Source: Xiphophorus maculatus (lineage: Eukaryota > Chordata > Actinopteri > Cyprinodontiformes > Poeciliidae). From it: a stretch of 64,000 nt of DNA. Both the position numbers and the translations under genes were made by a program. Positions 31,866-43,824 of this stretch are shown here, one piece after another; position 1 is the first letter of the stretch; every line of letters starts with the position of its first letter. Under the pieces are notes generated by a model that saw only the letters and a list, made by a program, of their open reading frames with translations, did no database searches and was not told where the DNA came from. The DNA is taken from the NCBI RefSeq assembly GCF_002775205.1, contig NC_036454.1:1846382-1910381 (forward strand), in the 5' to 3' direction.

Positions 31866-33392
31866 GCTTTGTCAGGAAAACAAGAAGAAGAGATGAATTA
31901 TTAAAAATGTGATGTGATAATTTCATTTCAGTTTTCAGCTCTTTAAATACAGGATATAATTTACAGAGTGACAAAGAATTGTCTTCTGTGTAGGATTTAT
32001 TTACATAATGACACTGTATCCTAAAATAAGTGGGCACATTTTAGTTCACGCTGTGTTTGAGTCGGTGTTCTTGTTGCCAGTTTGTTGAGTAAAGGTCACT
32101 TACTGACCTCTATGGGCCAATATTGTTATTTTAGATAATTTACCCAAGTTTGTTTGTTGGATTAAACGATAAATAAAACAAGTATTTTGGACTCATGACT
32201 GTCCTTTTACTGCTCTGTCCATCAACATAACATAATCATGCAGAAATGATCAGTGGATGTTGGACTGAACACAACATGGATGGATGGACGGTTGGATGGA
32301 CAGTTGGATGATGCTGAGCCAGACTTTAGAAAGGCCTTACGGTATCAGCAGCCCAGTCCTCTGACTTCAGTTATATGCTGAACATATTTTACAAACATTG
32401 CACCTCATATTAAAGTCACAGGTTTATTTCGCATGTGTGTTCATTTTAAATTAAAATATTGTTAGCTTTTTATTAATTGAAACAACATTCAAATATTTGA
32501 ACATGAAAAATATGAAGTCATCTGCCAGATGTTTTAACTAACTACCCATTTTTACCAGCAGATCAAACTTCTGTAGAATAATAATTTTTGTTGCTTTTTG
32601 GGGGGCTAGTGGAGGCACCAAAACTGTCTCCAGCCCAGGGCCCTGATTCTTCTAAGTCTGGCACTGGTTAGCTGGACTCTTTCACAGCTTCACCTGGTCC
32701 TACTAATATGACTAAACTTAGAGAATAAAAACTTTAGCATTTTTTTCATCTTTAAAATCCCACAGAAATGATAATCAGATAGAAACAGATGTTCAGGTGA
32801 CTCTTAAAGAAACATTTAATCGAATAACACACAATAAAACAATAAAATGCGCCTGAACGATAATGAAATATGAAGCTGCTTTAAACTCACGTGCTTAATG
32901 AAGATGTTCCGATTAAAGCCAGTTAATATTTGTCCGTTAAAGGTAATAAACCTTAGATTTAGAAGCGGCTAGCTGCTGCTAGCTTCCTCTGTGACCTGTT
33001 TCTGCGTTACAACACAGGATCTTAGCGAAAAAACTACAAAACACGTGACTTCCGGTGGCACCTTTAAAACAAACTCAGGATTCAAAAATTCATTACAAAT
33101 CACTAAACAGAATCGAAACATCCGGTTTTTCATTAATGCAATGAAATTTAAAAAAGAAACAAAAACAATTTGAGTGAAACGTAATGTCAGACCGGAACCG
33201 GAAACAGGGTTCGTTTCCGGTTCGACTTCGAATGAAGCAGTGAATGGAGCGGAGCCGAATACAAACAGGTCTGTGGTTTAATCCGTTTAGTGTTTCTGAT
33301 AGGCGCCCGTAAAACCCGCCCGTGTTGCCATGGTAACGGCAAGTTACCGGTTTGGTTTCTGGTACCTTTTGGCATATTGAGAAGGACTTGAG
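31866..33392. other. Non-coding DNA upstream of sdhaf1
   Basis: Mostly AT-rich, with a GGATGGACGGTTGGATGG cluster near 32280. A GC-richer piece at about 33185-33360 with inverted CCGGAACCGGAAAC/GTTTCCGGTT pairs may belong to a promoter or an uncharacterised repeat. Confidence 0.4.
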
Positions 33393-34255
33393 AAGGGGCG
33401 GGGACGGACCACAGTCAGTCTCATACCTAATTTGGAAATGGGACATTGCACTCCGGAAGTGAAGGGGGCGCTATTTCCTATATTATCCGCGGTTTCTCGT
33501 TTTTATTTTCTTTTGAAATCTGTGATACACCTTCACCTTTAGGAAGAAGTTTCACTCTCAGCATGTGTTTGAACTTCTCTCAAATTTAACTGAGCAAAAG
33601 TCAGTAACAAACAAATGAATTAGGTCAGAAGAATAACAACCAGGGTTGTTAAACAGATTCACATTTTTGTTTTTATGGTGCCATGTACAGTATATTATTC
33701 TGAGACTTTTTGTTGGTAGAGTCTTATATATAGGAAAAAATAAGATGAAACTATTTAGTCTGTTACTTGGAAATTTTCCTTCGACTCTAAAACGATAAAT
33801 CATATTCATAGAATCACATTATCAACAATTTGTGAATAGAGCAAAATACTTAGCAAGCTATAGGTAAATGTTATCATTTAGTTTGGTTAAGAAAAATTAT
33901 TGCACTGTCAATAAATGATTTCTAATAGATGTTATATTTGCCAGAGGACAATAGTAACATCTTCATGAGCTCAAAGGTTCAAACTGATGAATAAAGAGGA
34001 TGGATTTCTCTGCTGAAATATTCCTGCCATCTTTCATGTTCTTTCAGCAAACAGTTGAGACAGAGTTGTTTTTGGTTTCACCACCATTTACCTGCTGTTT
34101 TACCTGCCATAGAAAATATTCTTAAAAGATTGTCTGTTAGTCTGCAGCTCATGTGACCAAACCAGCCGAGGAGATAAAAAGTTAAAACTTGAGTTAAAAT
34201 GTTGTTTTAACTTGAGTTAAGACTCAAGTTAGGACGTTAAGTTTTAACATTTTAA

Positions 34256-34490
34256 CTAGAGGTTATACACAACCTCTAGTCGGGTAACCCAAAGATCACT
34301 GGGTCTCTTTAAAAGACAGAGTCTCTCAGAATAGTTCTTAAAAATATAGCCAGAGTTTTCAGCAAGGTTGAGCTGACTGTCCAGGAACGACCCGAGGAAT
34401 TTAATATTTACCACAGTTTCAACAGGTTGGTCATCAAGTGAAACTGGAATCACTTTCAGGTTTTGTTTATGTCATTTAATTAGCTCTACT
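34256..34490 (-). mobile_element. L2/CR1-type LINE fragment nested in the inverted-repeat element
   Basis: The minus-strand frame SLDDQPVETVVNIKFLGSFL, then NSGYIFKNYSERLCLLKR, fits the segment after the RT core of L2-like ORF2 proteins ('FKFLGS-x-L-D ... QRL-x-LL-R'). Confidence 0.6.
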
Positions 34491-34637
34491 TCCTAAAGGA
34501 AATGAAAAGGTATCTTCTTTAGTGAGGGAATTTATCTTTTACTGTTCCAGTAATGCCAGAATTATTAATAAATAATAAAGACGTTGTGCTATTCTGATTT
34601 AGTAACGTAATTAGATTAGTTGTGTTACCACCCCACG

Positions 34638-34650
34638 CCACTAGAGGCAG
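34638..34650 (+). promoter_or_regulatory. CTCF-like motif
   Basis: CCACTAGAGGCAG fits the CTCF core well. It lies inside the inverted-repeat element upstream of nudt18. Confidence 0.3.
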
Positions 34651-35291
34651 TATCAGGCCCCAAAAGATTCAACTAAGGAGCAGATTTAGAAGTTCACAGA
34701 AAGCTTCAGAATTTGTTAAAAACTGTGAGCTGAACTGAAGTAAATAAAAGAGAGAAGTTCAAATTCATGCTGAGAGAGAAAATTTCAAAAGGAAAATAAA
34801 AACGGGGTAATATAGGAAATAGCGCCCCCTTCTCTTCCGGAGTGCAATGGTCCCATTTCCAAATAAGGTCTGAAACTGACAGTGGTCCGTCCCGCCCTTC
34901 CTGTTTGCTGCAGTGAGGTGAACGTGGGCATCTTGGGTCGATTAAAGGGCTGTTTCACCATTTCTAAAGGTTGAAGGATTTTACTTTAACATCCAGAACA
35001 CCGAGATCAGACAGAACCGGGCCAGAACTGAACCCCCGGACCTCTGGGTTTCTGTTTCTGACTGAAGAGACTTGCATCAACATGGCAGAATATTATGACC
35101 TCTGACTGTTGGGGGTTGGAGGGTTTCAGTCATCAACAGATCATCTTGACCTCTAACTGGGTCAGAACCTCTCCAGAACTGCAGCTCATAACGGTTTTCA
35201 ATGAGAATGGTCCAGTGGAGGGGTCAAAGGTCACAGAGGTTCAGTGAGGCAGACCCAGTAGAACTCCTGGTGGTTCTGTGTTCCTGCAGGC

Positions 35292-37036
35292 ATGGAGATG
35301 ACGGCGAAGGAGCGGCGGCAGGTGGAGGAGCAAGTGGAGCAGCTGCTGAGCGGCCAGGGGTCAGAGGTCACTCTGTGTGACCTGGGTCTGGAGCTGAGCA
35401 AGCCAGCGACTCTGAGGAAGAACGTCACCTACATCGTCTGCGGCATCATTTTCAACGAGCAGGTGAGCAGGACCGACCCAAAAACCAAGATGGCGGCACC
35501 GGAAGCTTCATCCAGCTGCTAGCATTAGCATCATTGGTGGTTAGCAGTGCTGTTTAAGTGTTGCTTTTTATTTTAAATATTTCAAAGTAACATCAGCTAA
35601 TAAACACTGAATTCACATTAAACACCAAATTTAATAACTTATATTTCCCCAGGAGAGAAGAGTTTAACCTGTTATGAATAACAGAAATCTTTTCTCCAGG
35701 ACTAAAAGCTTTTAGTTTGTTTCATTCAGTGTTATTTCTATTTTTATATAATATTTATATTTATGCAGGAGGAGGTGCTGATGGTGCAGGAGGCGAAGCC
35801 CGACTGCTACAAGCAGTGGTACCTCCCAGCGGGGCGGGTGGAGGTGGGGGAGAGCCTGGAGGAGGCGCTGCGGAGGGAGGTGAGTCCAGCCTGTCACCGT
35901 GGTAACGGGAGCTCAGGTCACCTGATCCCGTCGCTCTGCAGGTGAAGGAGGAGGCGGGCTTCGACTGCCAGCCAATCACGTTGCTGCTGATCCAGGAACA
36001 GGGACCGCAGTGGATCCGCTTCATCTTCCTGGCCCGCATCACAGGTCAGAGGTCACGGCCGCTCCGACAAGGAGGGAGGGGTCGGGGTCAGGTGGGCGGA
36101 GCCTGAAGGTGTGCTTCCTGTCTGTCAGGAGGAAGCCTGAAGACTCTGGCGGCGGCGGACCAGGAGTCTCTGCAGGCGTCCTGGTGGGACCGACAGTCCA
36201 GCCTGTCCCTCAGGGGGCGGGACATCCTGCGCCTCATCGACTACGGACTCAGGTCAGAACCAAATGCTCCGACCAGAACCAGAACCACAGTGACTACCTG
36301 GAGAGGTCAAAGGTCAGGTTCTGGTCCGGTTTGCATCCTGTGGATGGGCCAAAAGTATTTATACGGATCAGTAACCAGAACATTCTGTTGGTGTGAAACA
36401 TTTGATCCAGATTAAATCAGGTCTGAAGTGTGCTGACCTCTGACCCTGCTGCCTTCAGGTACCACAGGAGCCCCTGGCACGGCGCCTCGCTGCCTCTGGA
36501 CCTGAGCTGCCGCCACATCGTCCAGCGGACGCTGCTGCTGTTCGTCGGAGCCGAGAAACGGGTCTGGATCCTGCTGGTCCAAGGTAATCGCTCTCTGCCG
36601 TCACCATGACAACCGGACGCCATGCTGTTACTCATCTCCGCCGCGCCCCACAGCCCCGACCCCCCACCTGCCCACAGCGGCGGCCCTGAAGACGCACGCC
36701 GTGACGTGGGCGGCCAACATGGCGGTGCAGGAGGCGCTGCCGGCGTCGTACTACGACCATGACGTCGCCACGCTGGGCGTCCTCAGCCTGCAGCACAACG
36801 GCCGGCAGCACGGCCGCACCGATGGCGTCTGCTTCAACACGCTGGCGGCGCTGGCGCCTGACCGGCCGCAGCGGGACGAGGACGGCCTGGCGGCGGAGCG
36901 GCCGGCGCCCGCCACGCCCCCGCCGGTGGAGAACCCGCGCTACGTCTGGATGGAGGTCCGGGCGCCGCCGCTGAGGGAGGAGCTGCTGAGGCAGAGCCAG
37001 AACCCGACCCTGCTCCCGATCCAAAGCCTGTACTGA
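35292..37036 (+). CDS. nudt18: Nudix hydrolase 18 (8-oxo-dGDP phosphatase, MTH3)
   Basis: Six coding exons (35292-35462, 35769-35879, 35942-36044, 36129-36252, 36459-36583, 36654-37036) join in phase to give 338 residues (human about 323). The Nudix box is complete: G79-x5-E85-x7-R93-E94-V-K-E97-E98-A-G100-F, split across exons 2 and 3. The substrate-side helix [20 protein letters not shown] precedes it. The end ([20 protein letters not shown]) resembles the NUDT18 C terminus. The enzyme is known to hydrolyse oxidised nucleoside diphosphates such as 8-oxo-dGDP. Exon 1 begins just after a CCTGCAGGC acceptor, so an upstream non-coding exon is likely. Introns are short (62-306 bp). A human NUDT18-like [10 protein letters not shown] segment and a GC-rich last exon support a real gene. 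Confidence 0.95.
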
Positions 37037-37198
37037 CAGGAAGTCACTGCCGCCGGGCTCTTATTGTGAAGGGAACGCCACTACGTTCAGCTTTTATTCT
37101 GAAATGTAATGATGACAGTCCGACCTGCCGGTTCAAACCCACCGGACCTTCAGAACCTGGTTTTAACAGAACCTGAACAGAACCGGGGCGAGTTTCAG

Positions 37199-37204
37199 AA
37201 TAAA
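37199..37204 (+). terminator. nudt18 polyadenylation signal
   Basis: AATAAAAGCC about 165 bases after the stop codon. Confidence 0.6.
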
Positions 37205-38472
37205 AGCCTTGAAAACGTCTCCAGCTGAATAAAAAGCCATAAAGACACTCCGGGTTCTGCAGGACAAACGGGTCGGAACGGTTCTGCTCAGCAGGAAAAA
37301 CACACATGAGTACGGAGGCCTGAAGGGGACAAAATAAATCAAAACTAAAACTTCCTGTTTCAGCTCCTGTTTTACAACAGATTTAGTTTCTTAAACATTT
37401 TAAAGACACTCGCACTTTGATAAAAGTATCTTAAAATATGTAGCTTATGTTTGTTTGCACTGTTTCTTATTTCTGATATTAATGTTATTTTTATATTGTG
37501 TTTGTTTCACAGATGGAAACAATTCAGTTCAATCATTAATTACATTTACCATGAAATTAATAAAAGTTTAACTAATTGATTCACAGTGTAACTAAATTCA
37601 AAATCTTTTTACCAATAAACTGTCTAAATTATTGCATAAATTTTTATCTTTATGTTTCTGTGGAAGTTGTGACATTTTTGTGATAGTCAATAATTTCTCA
37701 GACTCTAAATTGTTTCATTGTGACTCTGCAGGCACAGCAACAATAAATTAATCATGCACACCATTAATTATGTACTTATTAAATTATTTAAACCTTATTT
37801 TAATTTTTATTCTTGGATGATTGTATATTTAGTTGCTTGTTTGCTGTCCTGTTTTATTTTTTGTTGGATGTTTGGATGTTGAGTCTGAAATAAAGTTTAA
37901 TTTCTGTTTATTTAATTTAGTCTCTTTTTGCCTCCATATAACAACTAAGATAAATAATTTATTATAAAGTTTTACCAGGAGGGGCGCTGTGTTAGAGGTC
38001 GTAGTTTTACGGTTTGAAAGTTTAAAGTCTGAGTTTCAGAGTTGATCAGAACTTTATCTCGTTCTTGCCTGGATGACCTTTGACCCTTGGATCCAGTAAT
38101 GCGTCCCAGCTGCTGTTCTCTGGGTTCCCCAGCAGGAGTCGCTGTTTCACAGGGATCCTACAGCCGTAGATAGGAAATAATTTGCTCGTTTGTTGTAGAA
38201 AATGTTGAGTTTATTGTCAGAAGTTTCTGCCTGGTTTTATGATCTGGATCGGCTGCTGAGGCTCGTTTGGATCCACCAGAACCTTTAATGAAAATAATGA
38301 GAGTGGCTCTTCAATCGGACCCAGACGGGTCAGAACCCGGATGTTCTGGCTGCACATCATCTTCATCATCATCATCATCATCATCTTAGTCCAGTTCTGC
38401 TGAATCAGCGTCACAGTAAAACCCAGAGGAACTCAAACAGCCATTGTTTCATTTCACAGCAGAACTAAATAA
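37205..38472. other. AT-rich intergenic DNA between convergent nudt18 and the FAM240-type gene
   Basis: Nothing coding was recognised. A short ATC run lies at about 38358-38385. Confidence 0.4.
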
Positions 38473-38478
38473 TTTATT
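38473..38478 (-). terminator. Polyadenylation signal of the FAM240-type gene
   Basis: AATAAA on the minus strand, 65 bases past the stop codon at 38543. Confidence 0.5.
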
Positions 38479-38542
38479 CAGAAACATTTTATGAATCTAA
38501 ACACTGAAACTCGTCCGTCGCTCCTGCTGCCCTGTGATTGGC

Positions 38543-40006
38543 TCATGTCTGGTCAGCTGACTTCTCCGTCTTGGCCTTGCGGACGAAGCCGTCGTTGAGC
38601 TTCTTCAGGTGTTTGTTCCGGTTCTCCAGACGGACGACCCATTCCCCCCTCAGCCTGAAAACACACAACACCACCCGGTCAGGACGGCTGCTCAACATGC
38701 GGCACGCGGGCCGAACTGGGGCGTCCGGGACGGAGATGTGGGCCCCAGCAGGAGCCGCTCACATTCTGTTCTTGTTGCTGAGATCAGACATTTTCTTCTA
38801 GACCAGAAAATGTAAAATCAGTTGACTCTATCAAGGCTGAATTTTAATGTTTTGGATTTTCACAGACGTCTTTTTTTAGTTTATTTGTTTCATTAAAAAG
38901 TTTCTCAGTTTCTGGTGAGAAGGTTGAAAAAAAACAGAATAGAAATTTTCTACATTTTTAATTTTAAAAATCATAATTTTGGCCTGCGAGTGCTTGGATA
39001 ACACCACTCTAGATGCATTTTTATCTGTTAGAATGTCCCAGTCAAAGTTCAGACCTAAATCTAAGGACAATCTAAAGCGTTATGCGTTGTTACAGTTCAT
39101 ATGCCGTTTTATGGTCAGAATATTCATGAGTGTAAAAAACAAACTCCTAGCGTAGCGCTATGCTAGTCCAATAACAAACGTGGCGTGCTGGAATGTCTGG
39201 TCACGTTTTTCTGTCCAATCAGAGGACTGTGCTGCGTGACTCCTGTAGCTCCGCCCCAAACGGACCAAACTGTGGTCCAATCTGGTCCATTTTTCATAAC
39301 TTTGATCAGGAAATTTTCACAAAAACAATCAGGAAATCCTGGAGGGACTGACTGTCCTACGGAGAAGTCTCAAACATCCTGAACATCATCCCTGTTCTGT
39401 CCGCTTTAATCCAACTCCAGTCTGCCTAGTCAAAGTCCGGTCCGGTTGATGAGGTGTGAACGCTAATCGACCTCTGGTCCTCCAAACCTCGGTCTGGGTT
39501 CGGTTGAAGTGAACTCTGGTTCGGTTTGAATGTGAACGCCAAGCGGACCAGAGACCGCTGCAAACTGCTGCAGGAAGTGGACTGCAGTACAGGGCATTCT
39601 GGGTAAACATAATTGAAGCTAATGTGCTAGCCTAGCGCTAGCAGACTAAAGAGAAATCCTCCAACACTAAAATCTGACGCCTCCATCTTGTTTCCATCTG
39701 GTGAAGAAGGAAGTTGCTCTCAGTGTCTTCAGAGGTTTTTGTGTCGTTTCCTTCGGTGGTTTTTGGTGCAGCGCCCCCACAGGCCAGGAGGGGAACAGGT
39801 TGGTTTGACTCAGAACCACAGCAGCTGGAGGTGGAGCAGATGATGGAGTTCTGGTTCCAGTAGAACCGGGTCGACCGGACCATCAAGAGGAAACATTCTC
39901 AGAGATTTGTCAAGGCTCAGAGTCCGGTATGTTAACGAGTCGTCACAAAGACAGAGGAACAAATGTGAGAGCATGTCAGCAGGTTGGAGAACAAACACAA
40001 GTACAG

Positions 40007-40055
<49 letters not shown>

Positions 40056-43032
40056 TGTGTGTGTGTGTGTGTAAGCTGACTCTCTCTGTCAGCTGTCCTC
40101 ACCATTTCTGTGCCGCCTTCCTGACGAGTTTTCCGGATTATTCCATTTGTTCTTTCAGCTGCTGATAATCCTGCTGACCTCGGCAGAGTCAGAACCACAG
40201 ACGGAAACTCGCCCAGAACATCTTGACCCGAACGGGTCATTTATTCAGGAACGTGTGGACCACCTGAAGGAGTTCTTCCACCAACTGAGACCCAGTGCAG
40301 CCTGGTTCTGGTTCTGACCCGTTTCCATGGATGCATGCCTACAGCTCTGATTCTGTTTCAGCTGAACCTGAGGGTCACCAACCTTTAGCTCCAGGCTGAC
40401 ACCAGATATTTCAGAAAATCATCAAACCACATTTTTCACACTAATGTACGATTGTGAGTTTATTACAAATTTTCTGCAAAATGTTCAAAAACCCTGAGTT
40501 GAAGTTCTGCCAACTCCCTCCTGCAGGTGGCAGTGTTTCCCATTCCTCTGCTACTTCAAGTTTAGCTGATGTCAAGTTACAGTCCATGATCGATGAGAAG
40601 TGAAACAAAAAGTCGTATTTACCGTCAAATTTTAACGCAAGCAGAGCAGAGCAATCCGACATGAGAGGGAGGAAATTATCGTAAAAACAAAACGCAAATA
40701 TTCCTAAAAACGCGCCACAAAATAAATGATTTTGGTTTAAAAAAACTATTGTGAACTATTGGAGGGATTGGTCTGTGTCATCGCTACTAGAAGGATTTTA
40801 ATGTTGATGCAAAAAACAGAAAGATGAAAAACGTCATTTTCAGCTGCGAGCGACAGGAGCAAGCAAACGGATGGATGAAGCTAACTCCAACACGCAATCA
40901 CAAAAAAATCCCAAACAACACAAAACCCAAACAAGCAGCAGGTTTTTCTGCCTCTGTGGTTTGATGAAATAAAGTCTTGTGAGTCGTTTTATCTTTGACG
41001 GCGTCTGGCTGAAAGCAGAGAGCCTGAAGCTGCGTCGGCCTCCTGACAACTTCGGCGTTTAAAGCTTCAAGAAACTGAATCTAAATCCATCCTGCTGGCT
41101 GTCGCTTTCCGTCACTCATCGCCTCGTCCTCCAGGCTCCGCCCACATCACACATAGCGCTCACAATTAGCCGGCGACCCGGTAACAGATACCCGGGGGAT
41201 TAGGAGAAACACGGTATGATAGCAGGGGGATTAGGGGACGGGGTAATGGAGAGCAGGGGATTATGGGAGTCAGCAGAAACCCGTCCAGATGTTCCTCTGC
41301 TGGAAGCTCAATTCATTCACAGCAACCTGAAGGAAACCGCAGAGAAGACTCAGAACCTCCAGAGACACAGAGAGACGGTCACAAAGTCGGCCTTCCGTCC
41401 AGAGCACTGACGTCTCAGATGGAGAAACTCCTCCATGTTTTTCTGTAGGTTCCTGCAGCAGCAGCAATGTGAAACATGGTGGAGGCAGCATCATGCTGTG
41501 GGAAGCAGGTCAGGGTTCATGTGAAGATGGCTGAGTCAAAGCAGGACGAGCCTGGAGCGAACCTGGAGGTTTCAGTCAGAGCCAGGAAGTTAAAGTCTGG
41601 ATGAACCGGTTCTGACCCGACAGGTCCGGTCGGGTCTGACCGGTCAGAACCTTCAGAACCTCTTCCACCTGAGGAATCAGTCGTTTGGTGCTGAATCTCT
41701 CCTTCCTGCCACCATGAGCGGCGCCTCATTCCTCTCTCCGCTCCCTGCCAGAACCGGTGACCCGGCCGGCGGTCCGGCTGATGTTTCCGCTCATTAGCGT
41801 CCGGCGCGGTGCGGCGGCCCTTTGAGGACCGGACTGTCTCCGGGGCCGCGGCTTGCTGAGAGACGGGATGTTTGTAATGAGCGGTTCTGTTTTTAGATGT
41901 GTCTATTTGTTATCTACGCTCACATGTCGGCCCAAACGCATTCATCCGCCGTGTCGTAAGCGGGTCCACACGCAGAGCGCAGGGTGAGGCTCAACACGCG
42001 GCGCCCGCACAGGTGAGGCGGCCGAGCCGGCAGCGCCCCGTGGTCACTCAGCATGGAGCTGGAAACCAGCAGTATGGAGCTAAATTAGGGCCATAAAGTT
42101 TGTTCAAAGGAAAAAAATGAAATGAAACTGACAAAACATTTCAAACTGAAATGTTTGAAACTACTTTTCAGGTTCAAACTTTTTTTTTCAGTTTGAAATC
42201 TTTTTTTCTTTTGAACAAATATTATGGTAGCAATTTAGCTCCGTACAACAGCAGCTCCATCTGAACCGGGCCGATTACAGATTAGAGATTAATCTGATTA
42301 TAGGAATAAATTACGTCCCAGCTCAGATAGAAGGAAACAATCATATATAAGTTATTTCGTGACTTGAACATGATACTGAAAATAATGTATAATTCCTTAA
42401 ATTCAGCTGCAGATTAGCAGGCAGAGACTTAATGAGGACAATCAGACATTAATGTTCGACTATATTTTATTAACGGTATAAAAACCTGCTGATACTGGAT
42501 GTTGTTTAGGACATATATGGGGGTTTTAGCAGGAGTTTTAGTTACTCTGATCTGAACTGTTCAGATCCCGGTGGGAAAAGCCTGAAAACCCAAAATCAGA
42601 ACCTTTTAACAGTTATTAAGGTCTTCAGAACCAGCGGACCAGAGTTACCAGAACCAGAACTAAACGATTTGAGGGGCATTTAGTTCCTACGCTCCTCAGA
42701 TCTGCAACAAACTGCCTGAAAACCTGAACAGTTCCGAACCCGCTGGTTCTGGAAACATCTATCACTATCCGTATGTTTGGCTAACTGAACGTTAGGCTAA
42801 CTGGATGTTAGGCTAACTGAATGTTTAGCTAACTGTATGTTTGGCTAACTGAATGTTAGGCTAACTGAATGTTTGTGTCTGCTGTGATAAAGAGACGAGG
42901 TCTTACTGACTTTTTCAGGGCGCTCTTGTTCATCCTGTTCTCTTCGCTCTCAGCATGCTGGTTATCGGCGCTGATCCGGTTCTCCCAGAACGACTTGATG
43001 TACAGACGGTCGTGGATCAGAGCCAAGTTCAT
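38543..43032 (-). CDS. fam240a: FAM240-family protein (FAM240A-like), last two exons
   Basis: Exon 43032-42911 encodes MNLALIHDRLYIKSFWENRI, then SADNQHAESEENRMNKSALK. Exon 38654-38543 encodes LRGEWVVRLENRNKHLKKLN, then DGFVRKAKTEKSADQT and TGA. They join in phase through a split AAG codon (donor GTCAGT; a GTAAGA donor four bases further would break the frame). 'KSFWE' followed by a charged helix, 'SALKKLR-x-EW' and 'RLE-R-N' is what I remember of the small FAM240 proteins, whose function is unknown. FAM240A lies near LRRC2 in human, and lrrc2 is the next known gene here. An exon candidate at 46180-46130 may be a 5' leader. The intron is 4.3 kb and contains repeats and a GC-rich island. Confidence 0.72.
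40011..40072. repeat. (GT)n microsatellite
   Basis: About 31 GT units with one GG interruption, inside the intron of the FAM240-type gene. Confidence 0.95.
40073..41699. other. Intron DNA, no feature recognised
   Basis: Only short A-rich and GGTTCTG-rich stretches. A CTGCAGGTGGCAG motif near 40523 is a weak CTCF-like site. Confidence 0.35.
41740..42050. promoter_or_regulatory. GC-rich intronic island, candidate enhancer or alternative promoter
   Basis: CpG-dense sequence (GACCCGGCCGGCGGTCC, GGCGCGGTGCGGCGGCC, GGGGCCGCGGCTTGC) surrounds an ordered, non-repetitive core around 41868-41950 (TTTGTAATGAGCGG, GTTATCTACGCTCACATG, GGCCCAAACGCATTC). No reading frame explains it. Such islands inside AT-richer introns are often regulatory and conserved, but conservation is not visible here. 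Confidence 0.4.
42075..42243. mobile_element. Palindromic MITE, 169 bp, TA target duplication
   Basis: The left end TGGAGCTAAATTAGGGCCAT and the right end's reverse complement CGGAGCTAAATTGCTACCAT match. Inner stretches also pair (GTTTGTTCAAAGGAAAAA, TTTCAAACTGAAA). TA flanks each side (42073-42074, 42244-42245), fitting a Tc1/mariner-type MITE. Confidence 0.75.
42778..42875. repeat. GGCTAACTGAATGTTA tandem repeat
   Basis: About six 16-17-bp units (GCTAACTGAATGTTAG and GCTAACTGAATGTTTG forms), ending near the donor side of the FAM240-type exon. Confidence 0.85.
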
Positions 43033-43149
43033 CTGCAACAAAACAAAACCAACAACAGTGGTTCAGCAAAACGCCTCCATCAGAAGGAACTGGTACCAAA
43101 CCACAGAACCTAAAAGATTCTGTTCCCCAGTTTAAAGGGTCGGCTAGCT

Positions 43150-43710
43150 GTACTGGTCCGTCGTGGTGAAGAGAGAGCTGAGCCAAAAAGCGAAGCTCTC
43201 GATTTACCGGTCGATCTACGTTCCCACCCTCATCTATGGTCATGAGCTTTGGGTCATGACCGAAAGAACGAGATCGCGGATACAAGCGGCTGAAATGGGT
43301 TTCCTCCGTAGGGTGGCTGGGCTCTCCCTTAGAGATAGGGTGAGAAGCTCAGTCATCTGGGAGGGACTCAGAGTAGAGCCGCTGCTCCTTCACATCGAGA
43401 GGAGCCAGTTGAGGCTCGGGCATCTGGTCAGGATGCCTCCTGGACGCCTCCCTGGTGAGGTGTTCCGGGCACGTCCCACCGGGAGGAGGCCCCGGGGAAG
43501 ACCCAGGACACGCTGGAGGGACTATGTCTCTCGGCTGGCCTGGGAACGCCTCGGGATTCCCCCGGAAGAGCTAGAAGAAGTGGCCGGGGAGAGGGAAGTC
43601 TGGGCCTCCCTTCTGAAGCTGCTACCCCCGCGACCCGACCCCGGATAAGCGGAAGAAGATGGATGGATGGATGGATGGATGGATGGATGGATGGATGGAT
43701 GGATGGATGG
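43150..43710 (+). mobile_element. Rex3-like RTE LINE, 3' end with GGAT tail
   Basis: The plus frame gives [60 protein letters not shown] and [20 protein letters not shown], the familiar end of teleost Rex3/RTE ORF2. It closes with CCGGATAAGCGGAAGAAG and about 12 GGAT units (43660-43710), as Rex3 3' ends do. The frame is open to its TAA, so this is a fairly young 5'-truncated copy. It sits just upstream of the 43032 exon, antisense to it. Confidence 0.9.
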
Positions 43711-43824
43711 CTGACTCAACAGAGCTAAACCAGCTAAAAACAGGAGCTGTAAGCTAACTGAGGCGTCACTGTTCAGTTGCTGTTTCAGTTGAAGCTATAA
43801 CTGTGAGCACTAAATTTAAAGGTC

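Larger units (their letters stand above)
33393..34900. mobile_element. Element with about 120-bp terminal inverted repeats
   Basis: The left arm (33393-33520) runs GGGGCGGGGACGGACCAC, then TTTGGAAATGGGACATTGCA, CTCCGGAAGTGAAGGGGGCG and CTATTTCCTATATTA. The same sequence appears reversed and complemented at 34781-34900. The inner 1.26 kb has no transposase and contains a LINE scrap (34256-34490, minus). No clear target duplication was found. A non-autonomous DNA transposon is the simplest reading. An inverted duplication of a promoter fragment is the alternative. Confidence 0.65.

Noticed and set aside
36632-37024. 130-residue minus-strand frame
   Set aside because: GC-rich shadow of nudt18 exon 6.
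40011-40165. Open frames of alternating Val/Cys or Thr/His
   Set aside because: Direct translation of the GT microsatellite.
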